Origin: Lamellibrachia satsuma
Lineage: Eukaryota > Annelida > Polychaeta > Sabellida > Siboglinidae
DNA length: 64,000 nt
Assembly: GCA_033239005.1 (NCBI GenBank)
Contig: BSQZ01000005.1
Span: 6,190,001 to 6,254,000 of the forward strand
Direction: 5' to 3'
Below the pieces are notes generated by a model. The model ran no database searches. It worked only from the letters and a program-made list of their open reading frames with translations, and had not been told where the DNA came from. Both the position numbers and the translations under genes were made by a program. Below are positions 32,201-38,044 of this stretch, in pieces (the first letter of the stretch is position 1; every line of letters starts with the position of its first letter).

Positions 32201-34713
32201 AGTGTGATTCTGATGACTTATAGAAGTGTACTATTCTGTCTGTGTAGATGCGAATGTAGACATCCATGTCCTTGATGTGCCAGTGAATGCGGTGGCAACG
32301 GCTCTCAAGCAGTTCCTCATTGACTTGAGTGAGTCGCTGGTACCGAGCTGCCTCCAGGAGGAACTCATAGAAGCTGCAGGTTAGTCCACGACTCGTCTAC
32401 GTGTTAGTCCATTTTTCGATCATCCGTATTATTAAGTTATTTCAACAAATCTTGACACGTTAATTGCTTCATTATTTTCTGATTCACCAATCCACACACT
32501 TTGTTAATCCAACCAAAACCCCTGGCAACCAAAATGAGATAAACAAGGTTCAACTGTGATAATGTATTATTAACTGTTCCGTATGATATATACCTAATAT
32601 ATCGTCACACTTAAGGCTGTGATTTCACAACAGGTGGCACATTTACCTCTTGCATGGGGTCTTACCCTGACATTTACCTCTCGCATGGGGTGTTACCCTG
32701 ACATTTACCTCTCGCATGGGGTCTTACCCTGACATTTACCTCTTACATGAGATCTTACCCTGACATTTACCTCTTGCATGGGGTCTTACCCTGACATTTA
32801 CCTCTTGCATGGGGTCTTACCCTGACATTTACCTCTTGCATGGGGTCTTACCCTGACATTTACCTCTTGCATGGGGTCTTACCCTGACATTTACCTCTTG
32901 CATGGGGTCTTACCCTGACATTTACCTCTTGCATGGGGTCTTACCCTGACATTTATCTCTCGCATGGGGTCTTGCCCTGACATTTACCTCTTGCATGGGG
33001 TCTTACCCTGACATTTACACAAAGTAGAAGTTATACTGTTTCACCTGTTACACATATTTCCAACTCCCTAAACAAGTCGGCCGGTCATACTCCACTTTAA
33101 CAAAACCCCAGGGTTGGCGGGAGTTGAACCCACAAACTCTGCTCAAATGTGCAGCATTGAGCCACCACAATCTGGTAGTGCTTGTGGAGCTGAAATGATA
33201 AGTTCAGATACAGTGAAGCTGGGACTTGGCCAAACTGTTCCATATACCGTATTTGACCTAATAAATATGCAGTATGCCTGAAAAAAAAATTGGGCCATGG
33301 AAAAATTTCAAGGAATCTTTTATAAGTGTACACAAATATTTTTTTCTCTAGACAATAATGTAACTGTTATTATTAGTGGTGTCATTTGGTGACTAATGTA
33401 AAACAACTGAAAAGTCGTGCCAACTGTTTAGCACCAGATGGCGGCACTTCAGTTGCTCCACAATAGTCAAATTACAATAATTATGGATCCTGCTGATTAA
33501 AAAAATTAGGGCTTAATAGGTCGAATACGGTATCTAATATTCCTTGTATCCATGGTTACGAGGGGTGACCATGCAATAATTTAGGGCAGAATGGGGATTT
33601 CAGAGTTGTTCCGATCTAAGAGGTTGTTCGTTATATTGAGGGTCCTACTGAGTGGCTACTGTACTTACCTTAGAAGCTTTTTTATTTTATTCACTAAAGG
33701 ATGTGGGAACCACCCAGTCATGAGAACAATCCATAATTGTCACAATCGTGTGGTTTCACCACTGTGACCAGCTGTCAGTGTTTGTGTCAACTGCCACCCT
33801 TTATGTCTGCAGGCTGCCCCGACATTACGACACGTCGCGCGTCAATGCGAGGCATCCTGCAGAACAAGATGCCTGCCTGCAACCTCGAAGTACTCAAATA
33901 TCTTGTGAAGCACTTCCACAAGTAAGTCTCAGTCATAACGTGTGTTTGCCTTGTCTTAATATTGGAAAGGTGCATGATTATTAATAATAATTTTTTGCTT
34001 CTTAAAAAAATATGTTATAAAATTCACTACAGCTAATAAAATATTGTCAAAGTGCTAAAAACACTTTCCCTATTTGTTGTCCTGTTGTGTTCTGTTGTGT
34101 CATGCTAGTCGTGGCATCGAGTAAGAAGTCATGCTGGTCTGTAGGGCTACAGTCGCATAGGAGTTAGAATATCTGAATTGGTTGTCCTGTTGTGTCCTGT
34201 TGTGTCGTGCTTGTCGTGGCATCGAGTAAGAAGTCATGCTGGTCTGTAGGGTTGCAGTAGCATAGGAGTTAGAATATCGAATTGCAGTCGAGAGGACCGA
34301 GGTTCGAATCCTGCGGCCATTTTAAAGCTCAGCCAATTTCATAAATGAGTGCATGGATATATGTGAAGATAAAGTTTTTGTGAAGTAATTGCAGCTTGGC
34401 TGAAAGCCTCCCTGAGAAGTTGGTTTGGAATGAGCAGGTCTGCCAGGGGGTGAAATGTTGAGTGCAGTCGTAAGGACTGGATACTGTGCTATATAAAAAC
34501 TTACCTTTATCTTCTACTTTCAGAGTGGGTGAGCATTCTGCGGAGAACAGCATGGAACCGCGCAACCTGGCCATTTGTTGGTGGCCGACGCTGATGCGCC
34601 CCCAAGTAACCTCCTTCGACAAAATCATGCTCATCAGTAAGGCATCCGAGGATATCATCCTGGACCTCATCGAACACCACGAGTTCTACTTCGGGAGCGC
34701 TGGCCAAGTCTAG
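2141..34713 (+). CDS. ARHGAP35: p190RhoGAP (ARHGAP35/ARHGAP5 family), 25 exons, 5' incomplete
   Basis: RhoGAP that stimulates GTP hydrolysis mainly on RhoA, acting at the cell cortex and adhesions. Exons: 2141-2837, 3309-3518, 4431-4736, 5160-5312, 5831-5945, 6246-6369, 6843-7044, 12030-12200, 13058-13315, 14628-14806, 15427-15658, 16486-16745, 17690-17881, 20188-20295, 22383-22453, 24010-24147, 27981-28107, 28560-28751, 29460-29612, 29787-29839, 30793-30933, 31483-31735, 32248-32379, 33813-33921, 34524-34713. Phases agree at every junction, giving 1,587 residues to TAG. Domain order is GTPase (second half), FF1-FF4, pG1, pG2, disordered middle, RhoGAP, as in human p190 (about 1,500 residues). 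The GTPase start (P-loop, switches) is absent, presumably left of the window. The symbol is by family: invertebrates usually carry one gene for the vertebrate ARHGAP35/ARHGAP5 pair. Middle-region junctions (17690-20295, 29460) are the least certain. Confidence 0.93.
3309..3518 (+). CDS. ARHGAP35: p190RhoGAP exon: FF2
   Basis: Acceptor CATTGCAG, donor CGGA/GTAAGT. LFVVTSEELPW and the FF-domain signature RIPFDLLD are visible; it ends at a helix NALRAEQKRTE. Confidence 0.9.
3981..4122. repeat. 25-bp minisatellite, about 6 copies
   Basis: Unit GACCTGGGTTTGTCTAATGG plus about five bases, in the p190RhoGAP intron before the FF3 exon. Confidence 0.9.
4431..4736 (+). CDS. ARHGAP35: p190RhoGAP exon: FF3 and start of FF4
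   Basis: Acceptor ATCCTTGTAG, donor CGGCG/GTAGGT. Encodes LQRQFKQLLVDKSASD, IYEQHQRELREVAKQNFIEL and VTREDLLEINEALSSDRR, matching human FF3 and the first half of FF4 in order. Confidence 0.9.
5160..5312 (+). CDS. ARHGAP35: p190RhoGAP exon: end of FF4
   Basis: Acceptor GTGACAG, donor CACAG/GTAGGA. YKALDRLREDREVLLLNH and the cysteine-containing CPFREKCAECLIEQII match the end of human FF4, including its CPxCxxC-like tail. Confidence 0.9.
5335..5400 (-). repeat. short dispersed repeat end (GAGAGCAATCT family)
   Basis: Reverse complement of 19372-19433: shared words AAAGC(G/A)CC(T/C)GAGAGCAATCT and GATCGGG. An intronic copy of a SINE-like end. Confidence 0.55.
5831..5945 (+). CDS. ARHGAP35: p190RhoGAP exon: start of pG1 pseudoGTPase domain
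   Basis: Acceptor TTTATGCAG, donor ATCAGG/GTGAGT. LVLLGTDGLANQLVNEIR occupies the P-loop position but lacks the GxxxxGK(S/T) motif, as in the nucleotide-free pG1 of human p190. Confidence 0.9.
6246..6369 (+). CDS. ARHGAP35: p190RhoGAP exon: pG1
   Basis: Acceptor TGCTGCAG, donor CTCAAG/GTAAGT. Encodes DDKYMLDGQVYSLDYRPIEG and PSFIPQ, colinear with human pG1. Confidence 0.9.
6843..7044 (+). CDS. ARHGAP35: p190RhoGAP exon: pG1
   Basis: Acceptor TGCGTGCAG, donor GACCG/GTCAGT. CFCVYNSLPTLEYLRSSLE and LPTVIILAHNPNLTEKGL match pG1. The next intron (7045-12029) carries the hAT transposon. Confidence 0.9.
7281..7288. repeat. left target-site duplication of hAT element
   Basis: GTATTCTT; six of eight bases (TATTCT) match 11790-11797 (TTATTCTA). 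Eight-base duplications are the hAT hallmark. Confidence 0.65.
7304..7395. repeat. subterminal repeats of the hAT element
   Basis: Three tandem copies of a 34-bp unit (TCTTGAAAAGGCCTTGAATT and flanking bases). The same core recurs near the right end, as expected for transposase-binding sites. Confidence 0.75.
10276..10600. repeat. 46-bp minisatellite inside hAT coding sequence
   Basis: About seven copies of a unit containing GGTGAAGCTCTTGCTGGTCC. One copy is the natural coding segment VKLLLVLSHGQA just before VERGFSVNKE. 46 is not a multiple of three, so the expansion destroys the frame. Confidence 0.9.
10810..11240. repeat. 22-bp minisatellite inside hAT coding sequence
   Basis: About nineteen copies of GAAGAAGAGATGAACTCAAG plus two bases, in the lysine-rich part of the transposase tail (KKRDELKT in one frame). 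Confidence 0.9.
12030..12200 (+). CDS. ARHGAP35: p190RhoGAP exon: end of pG1 and linker
   Basis: Acceptor TACTTGCAG, donor CATAAG/GTGAGT. LQCPFIDIPS corresponds to human LQCVFLDPAS, and ISxxPDIR leads into pG2. The reading frame continues exactly across the transposon-bearing intron. Confidence 0.9.
12201..13057 (+). other. p190RhoGAP intron without recognisable feature
   Basis: AT-rich, GT..AG bordered, no repeat or coding resemblance seen. Confidence 0.6.
13058..13315 (+). CDS. ARHGAP35: p190RhoGAP exon: pG2 pseudoGTPase domain
   Basis: Acceptor GTGTTGCAG, donor ATGGG/GTATGT. ILMCFMCGDDMNLSYLLTP and the highly conserved HGFILVYSAKRKASLRTM are diagnostic of p190 pG2. Confidence 0.93.
13690..14150. 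repeat. 73-bp minisatellite, about 6 copies
   Basis: Unit contains GATGTTGTAGAATATGTCAC and ATCATCAAGTTTCTTCCC; one unit lacks three bases. p190RhoGAP intron. Confidence 0.9.
14170..14572. repeat. about 37-bp degenerate minisatellite
   Basis: About ten copies with TGTGTAGGTGCATGCCAATA and a T-rich spacer; ends 55 bases before the exon at 14628. Confidence 0.85.
14628..14806 (+). CDS. ARHGAP35: p190RhoGAP exon: pG2
   Basis: Acceptor TTTTTTGCAG, donor CAGCAAA/GTATGT. IPTQIMAVSEADG and LTQSLLMEGRAIADRLHAIF match the end of pG2. Confidence 0.9.
15427..15658 (+). CDS. ARHGAP35: p190RhoGAP exon: end of pG2 and start of middle region
   Basis: YTPFFKECWDRKA corresponds to human FHPFFKDVVEKK. The acceptor is a tandem CAGCAG, and either AG keeps the frame. 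The donor AACAG/GTGTGT (15658) was chosen because its phase fits the next exon; an earlier AAAG/GTGATC near 15613 does not. Confidence 0.85.
15720..16010. repeat. 19-bp minisatellite, about 15 copies
   Basis: Unit AATAGTCATGTAGTCGGCA; GGCA and CGCCA variants alternate in blocks. About 60 bases after the donor at 15658. Confidence 0.92.
16486..16745 (+). CDS. ARHGAP35: p190RhoGAP exon: disordered middle region
   Basis: Acceptor GTTACAG, donor ACACAG/GTATTT. Rich in Ser, Asp and Pro with several tyrosines (EPVYDRP, PTYSYVAD, LYSEIPTLVYED), a likely phosphorylated linker. Confidence 0.82.
16775..17352. repeat. 31-33-bp minisatellite, about 18 copies
   Basis: Unit includes CACATTTGTAAATCACACAG and CTCTGTCAGTTG. 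Begins 30 bases after the donor of the exon ending 16745, without overlapping it. Confidence 0.88.
17690..17881 (+). CDS. ARHGAP35: p190RhoGAP exon: disordered middle region
   Basis: Acceptor GTTTCTAG, donor GAAG/GTGACT. Codon-like composition (SPIYRDHSADESSTSSPQS, FRKSNSMKLALKEDVE). The donor is inferred from phase; the frame stays open further, so a later donor is possible. Confidence 0.72.
18394..19316. mobile_element. MITE, about 920 bp, TA target duplication
   Basis: Perfect 25-bp terminal inverted repeats: GGGGAAGGCAGTGTTAGTTG plus AGCCA at 18394-18418 and its reverse complement at 19292-19316, each flanked by TA. Internal copies of GTTAGTTGAGCCA occur near 18422, 18773 and 19119. No coding capacity, so non-autonomous, probably mobilised by a Tc1/mariner-superfamily transposase. 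Confidence 0.88.
19372..19433 (+). repeat. short dispersed repeat end (GAGAGCAATCT family)
   Basis: AAGCGCCTGAGAGCAATCTC then GATCGGGCGCTATATAAGTA; matches 5335-5400 in reverse. SINE-like 3' end in a p190RhoGAP intron. Confidence 0.55.
19800..19992 (+). repeat. SINE-like body with 24-bp internal tandem expansion
   Basis: Same body as 34425-34505 (GAATGAGCAGGTCTGCCAGG ... GGACTGGATGCTGCACTATA), but the GGTCTGCCAGGGGGTGA segment is repeated four times at 24-bp spacing. Confidence 0.7.
20188..20295 (+). CDS. ARHGAP35: p190RhoGAP exon: disordered middle region
   Basis: Encodes VPGSPREGVRQKTLK and TLPTPSKTMDPTASADD. The acceptor TTTCTGAAG was preferred over CTCACAG at 20168 because only it joins in phase to both neighbours. 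Donor ACTG/GTGATG. An 83-bp repeat array begins 45 bases downstream. Confidence 0.65.
20340..21100. repeat. 83-bp minisatellite, about 9 copies
   Basis: Highly uniform unit containing GGTACGTCCTTCTCTCATG and TTGTTCACTCTTTCAGCATG. Each copy has a donor-like GGTACGT and a strong acceptor-like pyrimidine tract ending TTTCAG. Confidence 0.93.
21101..22382 (+). other. p190RhoGAP intron without recognisable feature
   Basis: Ordinary AT-rich intron sequence; no repeat unit or coding resemblance seen. Confidence 0.5.
22383..22453 (+). CDS. ARHGAP35: p190RhoGAP exon: proline-rich stretch
   Basis: Acceptor TGTCCACAG, donor ATTAAG/GTAACT. YKKSPPPTLPKPNVPSSIK corresponds to the human PPPVKPKPP segment. 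Confidence 0.85.
22835..22970. repeat. 68-bp direct duplication
   Basis: Two copies with CCACGCCCTCACACGATGCT and CTCGCCCTCTG words, C-rich against an AT-rich background. Confidence 0.8.
23430..24019 (+). repeat. 41-44-bp minisatellite carrying the splice acceptor of the next exon
   Basis: About fourteen copies of TTTGTTCACAG/GGTTTAGAT plus TAGCCCTGTATATTTATATG. The last copy supplies the real acceptor at 24009 and the first nine exon bases (GGTTTAGAT). Confidence 0.92.
24010..24147 (+). CDS. ARHGAP35: p190RhoGAP exon: middle region, first tyrosine-site equivalent
   Basis: GLDPLKFAEVRQKLSRN ... EISEYAQ. The acceptor TTCACACAG/GGTTTAGAT is the last copy of a tandem repeat. EYAQ plus DAVV of the next exon aligns to the segment around human Tyr1087. 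A second in-frame donor lies 6 bases downstream. Confidence 0.85.
24745..24840 (+). repeat. dispersed repeat, copy 1
   Basis: TTATTATTGCACGTGGCAGT and GGGCCGAATTCACCGAGGGC; near-identical to 26723-26815. Directly abuts the foldback element. Confidence 0.75.
24840..25117. mobile_element. foldback (long inverted repeat) element
   Basis: About 110-base arms: the left arm starting near 24840-24848 (TGACCTAACC ... AGAGCCGCCAAATTTCTC ... ATTACTCTTACTTCCATG) is the imperfect reverse complement of the right arm ending near 25109-25117, with a loop of about 50 bases. Fits a MITE or foldback transposon with no coding capacity. Confidence 0.8.
25835..26526. repeat. 16-bp minisatellite, about 43 copies
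   Basis: Unit GAGGTATGTGGTTGTT with occasional 8-base TGTGGTAT interruptions. Three units make 16 codons, which creates long meaningless minus-strand frames. p190RhoGAP intron. Confidence 0.95.
26723..26815 (+). repeat. dispersed repeat, copy 2
   Basis: Second copy of the 24745-24840 sequence (TTATTGCACGTGGCAGTTGG), diverging after about 80 bases. Confidence 0.75.
27060..27985 (+). repeat. 39-bp minisatellite carrying the splice acceptor of the next exon
   Basis: About 23 copies of GATGTTGATTGACTGAGATC, TTGTAG/GATGTAGACAGAA. The AG of the last TTGTAG is the real acceptor (27979-27980), and the exon starts GATGC, so the exon's first four bases are also in the unit. Confidence 0.93.
27981..28107 (+). 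CDS. ARHGAP35: p190RhoGAP exon: middle region, second tyrosine-site equivalent
   Basis: Starts DAVVVGAEEENDYALVAD, aligned to the human segment between Tyr1087 and Tyr1105 (shared DAVV and EEEN-Y), which fixes the acceptor at 27979-27980 inside the last unit of a 39-bp minisatellite. Donor AGGG/GTAGGT. Confidence 0.88.
28560..28751 (+). CDS. ARHGAP35: p190RhoGAP exon: middle region, basic
   Basis: Acceptor AAATTTAG, donor CTTAG/GTAGGT. GGGTDSDSERSSLEREEKK matches the human GSDSEMDTSSLERGRK segment; a lysine/arginine-rich stretch follows (KPTPHKKKHRPRQ). Confidence 0.87.
29166..29242. repeat. TA dinucleotide microsatellite
   Basis: About 75 bases of nearly pure TA with one break. Confidence 0.97.
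29460..29612 (+). CDS. ARHGAP35: p190RhoGAP exon: lysine-rich linker
   Basis: Encodes EGSEGTGDERQNQHKQKKK and SKKKKQTLQTSLVASPPWSD. Either of two AGs 15 bases apart (exon start 29445 or 29460) keeps the frame. Donor ACCG/GTCAGT. Confidence 0.7.
29787..29839 (+). CDS. ARHGAP35: p190RhoGAP exon: short linker
   Basis: 53 bases (GRQDADVDVPAEYAGQEH) between acceptor TTGACAG and donor ACAC/GTGAGT. Phase fits both sides; no family motif. Confidence 0.65.
30793..30933 (+). CDS. ARHGAP35: p190RhoGAP exon: charged helix before RhoGAP
   Basis: Acceptor GTTCGCAG, donor AAAGAG/GTAAAT. After YEDDTANLLDNSGNWKNKL comes an uninterrupted Lys/Glu/Arg run, likely a helix or coiled coil continuing into the next exon. 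Confidence 0.82.
31300..31472. repeat. degenerate tandem repeat, about 20-24 bp
   Basis: Copies of CATTACACTGATTGACACATG of varying length; ends just before the acceptor of the RhoGAP exon at 31483. Confidence 0.7.
31483..31735 (+). CDS. ARHGAP35: p190RhoGAP exon: start of RhoGAP domain with arginine finger
   Basis: Acceptor ATATCACAG, donor GGAAG/GTGTGT. After KKLKLQKKMIQRKKD, the RhoGAP domain starts at PYFIEKCICFIEEEGLSTEG. The catalytic arginine is in LYRVPGN, the standard position of the RhoGAP arginine finger. Confidence 0.93.
32248..32379 (+). CDS. ARHGAP35: p190RhoGAP exon: RhoGAP domain
   Basis: Acceptor CTGTGTAG, donor CTGCAG/GTTAGT. VNAVATALKQFLIDLSESLV replaces the usual LPxPL helix motif with LSESL; otherwise colinear with human. 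Confidence 0.9.
32640..33018. repeat. 31-bp minisatellite, about 12 copies
   Basis: Unit CTCTTGCATGGGGTCTTACC plus CTGACATTTAC, with CTCGCATG variants. p190RhoGAP intron. Confidence 0.93.
33245..33532 (+). mobile_element. MITE with TACCGTATT termini, nested in another repeat
   Basis: Left end TACCGTATTTGACCTAATAA and reverse complement of right end TACCGTATTCGACCTATTAA form about 20-bp inverted repeats. The flanks (GGGACTTGGCC, TCCATATA / TCTAATATTCCTTG) resemble the uninterrupted relative at 31805-31955, so this MITE inserted into an older repeat. Confidence 0.8.
33813..33921 (+). CDS. ARHGAP35: p190RhoGAP exon: RhoGAP domain
   Basis: Acceptor GTCTGCAG, donor CACAA/GTAAGT. MRGILQNKMPACNLEVLKYL matches the RhoGAP helix preceding the conserved NLA segment. 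Confidence 0.9.
34090..34285 (+). repeat. about 107-bp direct duplication
   Basis: GTGGCATCGAGTAAGAAGTC and GTCTGTAGGG...GCATAGGAGTTAGAATATC occur twice; the second copy runs into the tRNA-like SINE head. Confidence 0.75.
34243..34506 (+). mobile_element. tRNA-derived SINE adjoining the last p190RhoGAP acceptor
   Basis: 34246-34320 resembles a tRNA, with a perfect B box GGTTCGAATCC and a weak A-box-like TAGCATAGGAG. Then comes a body shared with 1687-1800, 19800-19992 and 48775-48850 (GAGCAGGTCTGCCAGGGGGT, GGACTGGATACTG), ending CTATATAAAAACTTACC. Confidence 0.65.
34524..34713 (+). CDS. ARHGAP35: p190RhoGAP last exon: end of RhoGAP domain and stop
   Basis: Acceptor TCTACTTTCAG. EPRNLAICWWPTLMRPQVTS contains the conserved Asn and Pro of RhoGAP domains. 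It ends HEFYFGSAGQV then TAG at 34711-34713. A SINE ends about 18 bases before the exon. Confidence 0.93.
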
Positions 34714-36226
34714 CTGCAAGGCAACAGTGGATGGTTTCACCAAGCGTTCGTACCATGGAAAGAAACTAACGGGGATGTTTGACGAAGATTACATAATTTA
34801 GAACAATCGTAGAAAATGTGCACTGTTGTGAACAATTGTATGTAACTACGAACTACACTTCGTATGTAGGTTTGTACGGTACGTATGCTTCATGAAACCG
34901 GCTCCAGCGTCCTGGGCACAGTCTGCGATATTTGGTACTCACTGCCCCGGTGAACCATCGTTACTGATGATGTTCGCTGTATGTTCTACGAATGAAACGA
35001 ATTTACGCAAAACGTGTCTGCTTTGTTCGCATACATGTTCACCTTTTGTTGTTATGGTTGTGCTTAGAAACAACTCGGAGATTTATACTTTTGTTATGAT
35101 CATGAAATCCAGTGACAATCCTACGAGGTTGTCTGGTGTTACTGCTGTTCACCAAAGGTCCTTGTTCGAGTTCAGTAGGAAGACTATAACGATGACATTG
35201 TTGTGTTTTTGTCCACTGGGGCTGATGTGCAGTGTCGGCTGAATTAGAATTATCATGAGGCAGTCGCCAAATCTGACGCAGTGATTGTTGTGTAAGGTTT
35301 ATTTTGGTAATCATAAGTTTGTATATGAATGATTGTATTATTAATAATAGCATATTACCTTGGGTATGCGTGGTTGCATGCGTACATATTTACAGGCATG
35401 CATACATACAAACATATATACACATAAAAATAGAAAGGACATAGACGTGTATATACATGCGTACTGTAATATACTTACATTTGTGTGCGTGCATGAGTGT
35501 GTATGTAAGCATTTGTTGTGAGTCTGTCAGAGGTTGTGTGATATTTTGTACAAAATGCAACAGTAGTTTTCAGCCTGTGCCTCGGAACGTTACAAGTGAT
35601 TCTCTGCGATTAATAACTGAGCTAATGTTGTGACAAATAATATATCTGCAGTGAAGCAGTTGTTATAATGCCCAGGATAGTTCTGCTAAACGGCTTACAA
35701 GTGTCATGTGGTAAACTGATCGAGACGAAATTTTCGCATTTCAAATATTTCCGCACGCAAAGTGTTCAAACCAACAGTGTTGTGAAGTATCTACCACTCA
35801 GCTAATAGTCATGGTTGTCCATCATACTTGTCATCTTTATAAATCTAAATTTTATGTCGCAGCAGTCCAATCTGACTTTTCCTTTCATGTCTACATTTCT
35901 TTCTTCCCTCAGTCAATTTATTGATTTGTTTTCTCCAATGATGATATTCCTAAAGTAGTTTTTCCTGATATTGTCCATCAACTCTAACCTAATCATTTCT
36001 TGTTATCATATCTGCCATTGCGTTCTTTCTTGTACAATATTGAGGACTATCTGGTAATTTAGAGATGATATCAAAACTTCAATGTTCGACACTGCACAAA
36101 TAGGTTTTATGGGGGACGGGAGTCGGCAGCCGTTTAGTTTATTTTCTGATCACAGTTAATATGGGTGCTGACTTCGAACACATGCATTGTTCAACCATGT
36201 TTGTATGTATCACATACCATACAATG
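34714..36226 (+). other. 3' UTR and downstream region of p190RhoGAP
   Basis: Follows the stop codon; no clear poly(A) signal close by and no coding resemblance. TG/AT-rich stretches near 35340-35520. Confidence 0.5.
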
Positions 36227-36480
36227 TACCGTATTTGACGTATTAAGTGTACGTGCCCTAATTAGCATACACCCCATTTTTTATTCAGCAGGACCCAAAA
36301 TTATTGTAATTTGACTAGTGTGGACAACTGAAGTGTTGTCATCTGGTGTTAAACAGTTGGCACCACTTTTCAGTTGTTCTACACTAGTCACCATATGACA
36401 CCTGTAGTGTTAAACAGTTACCTTATTGTCTAGAGAAAAATTTTCAAGCGTACTGTACCCTTATTAGGTAGAATACAGTA
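36227..36480 (-). mobile_element. second copy of the TACCGTATT MITE, opposite orientation
   Basis: Ends TACCGTATTTGACGTATTAA and (reverse complement) TACTGTATTCTACCTAATAA. The interior matches the reverse complement of 33340-33480 (TCATCTGGTGTTAAACAGTT, TTCAGTTGTTCTACA). Confidence 0.8.
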
Positions 36481-38040
36481 TATATGGTATGTGACGAAAA
36501 TACATGAAGGACAATCCTATTTTCAGGGTTGCGACAGCTCGATGTAATTCAAAGTTTCATGTAGGGGGAGGGGGAGGGGGGGTTGAGGTGAAACGACATA
36601 GGTTTTGTGTGGTTCCATACATTGATGTTTTGACATCAGCCTTGATCTGTCTAACCGATTCTTTCCGTGTTGATCTTGGCCGTCATTGTGGCAAGAGATG
36701 CAAAGGCGCAGTACAATAGATGGAAGTCAGTGGTTTAATATTGAATAATAGTGTGAATGTGTGGCTTAGCTGCTGTTGCTGTTATGTTGTCTTGTGCCTC
36801 AATGGCTTCTGTGTTGGACGTTCAACTTGTATATAATGTGACACCCAATGGCGTAACAGGGCCACAGACACTACCTATATTGTACCATCGTCCACTGTCA
36901 CTGATGTAGACAACACTTACTACACACAACAATGACAGTAACTGTCTCCATCATTTGACCAAATATACAGTCAGCCTTGGAAAACAGTATTTTTATTGAT
37001 ACATAGCACAGCTTAATCAGAATGCTTTATTTTAAAATATACTGGTTTAATTATTAATATAAAACAACTTCCTACAAATGGAAGGAATGCAGTTTACTTG
37101 AATGCACATACACATGGTCAGTATCCAATAAATAGATAATTGAAGGTAAGTATTTGCAAATAGAAAACTACCCTAATTATCGTATTGTACATATTAGGTA
37201 ATGACGCTGAAAGTAGCTTTAAGTCTACAGTTGTCGCAGGTACATCTTGTGTGTTCACTGCTGGAGATTTAGTTGTGTAATATATGTAAGAAGCTTGACC
37301 AGCTGATGGACAGTGTCCACCCTTGGTCCAGCGGGTGACATCTGCTGCCTCTTGCTGTTTAGCTTGTGCATAGTCTTGTAGCCAATCAGCACATGCAAAT
37401 GCGTGCATGACTCATGCGTGCACGCAGTGACAATGTTAGTCGTCGTCTAGTCAGTCAAAACATAAATGGTCATGAATTCCTGCAATTTAGTCCAACATAA
37501 GAAAAGGTTGTGTGAATTTTTAAATAAGACCAGTTTGATTGGGAGAGGGTGGGAGGGTGAGGGGGGTGGGTGGTAAAATGGTTGGGAGCAGAATTAGGGG
37601 ACTAGGGAACATTTGGGGTTATCTCAGCAACCAGCATCGCTGCACTGGACATGTATGACATAGAACACAATAATAATAGACAATTATACATATATATATA
37701 ATTATGTATAAATAAATATATTCAGTGTGTGTGTATATATGTAAGCAGGTGTAGTAGACAAACAGCAGTTTGTGCTGATTTGTCAGGTAATAGCTTCACT
37801 CGACACAGGATTCATGCTGTGTTGTATCAAGCACGTGCCATGTAGCATGTAAAACAGACATCCATGTTTGTGCAGTGTCTTCATTAAACGTGTACGCATG
37901 CCCCTGATTGTAATAAAATATGTGTATTAAGTGATTTGAGTTGTATATTGCAAATTTAGTCAACTTCACCCAACCTTTTAAAAGAAATGCACAACGATTG
38001 TCATTAGTTAACTGACACACAGCTAGGATCTACACAGATT
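36481..38040. other. intergenic sequence with two G-rich runs
   Basis: No gene seen. Purine-rich G runs at 36562-36588 and 37541-37573 and a short TA/TG-rich patch near 37685-37745. Confidence 0.5.
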
Positions 38041-38044
38041 AACA

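Noticed and set aside
34246..34320. Functional tRNA gene
   Set aside because: Perfect B box but weak A box and no convincing cloverleaf; continues into a SINE body, so a tRNA-derived SINE head.
36562..37573. G-rich runs as regulatory G-quadruplexes
   Set aside because: Two short purine-rich stretches with no gene or promoter context; nothing beyond composition supports a role.
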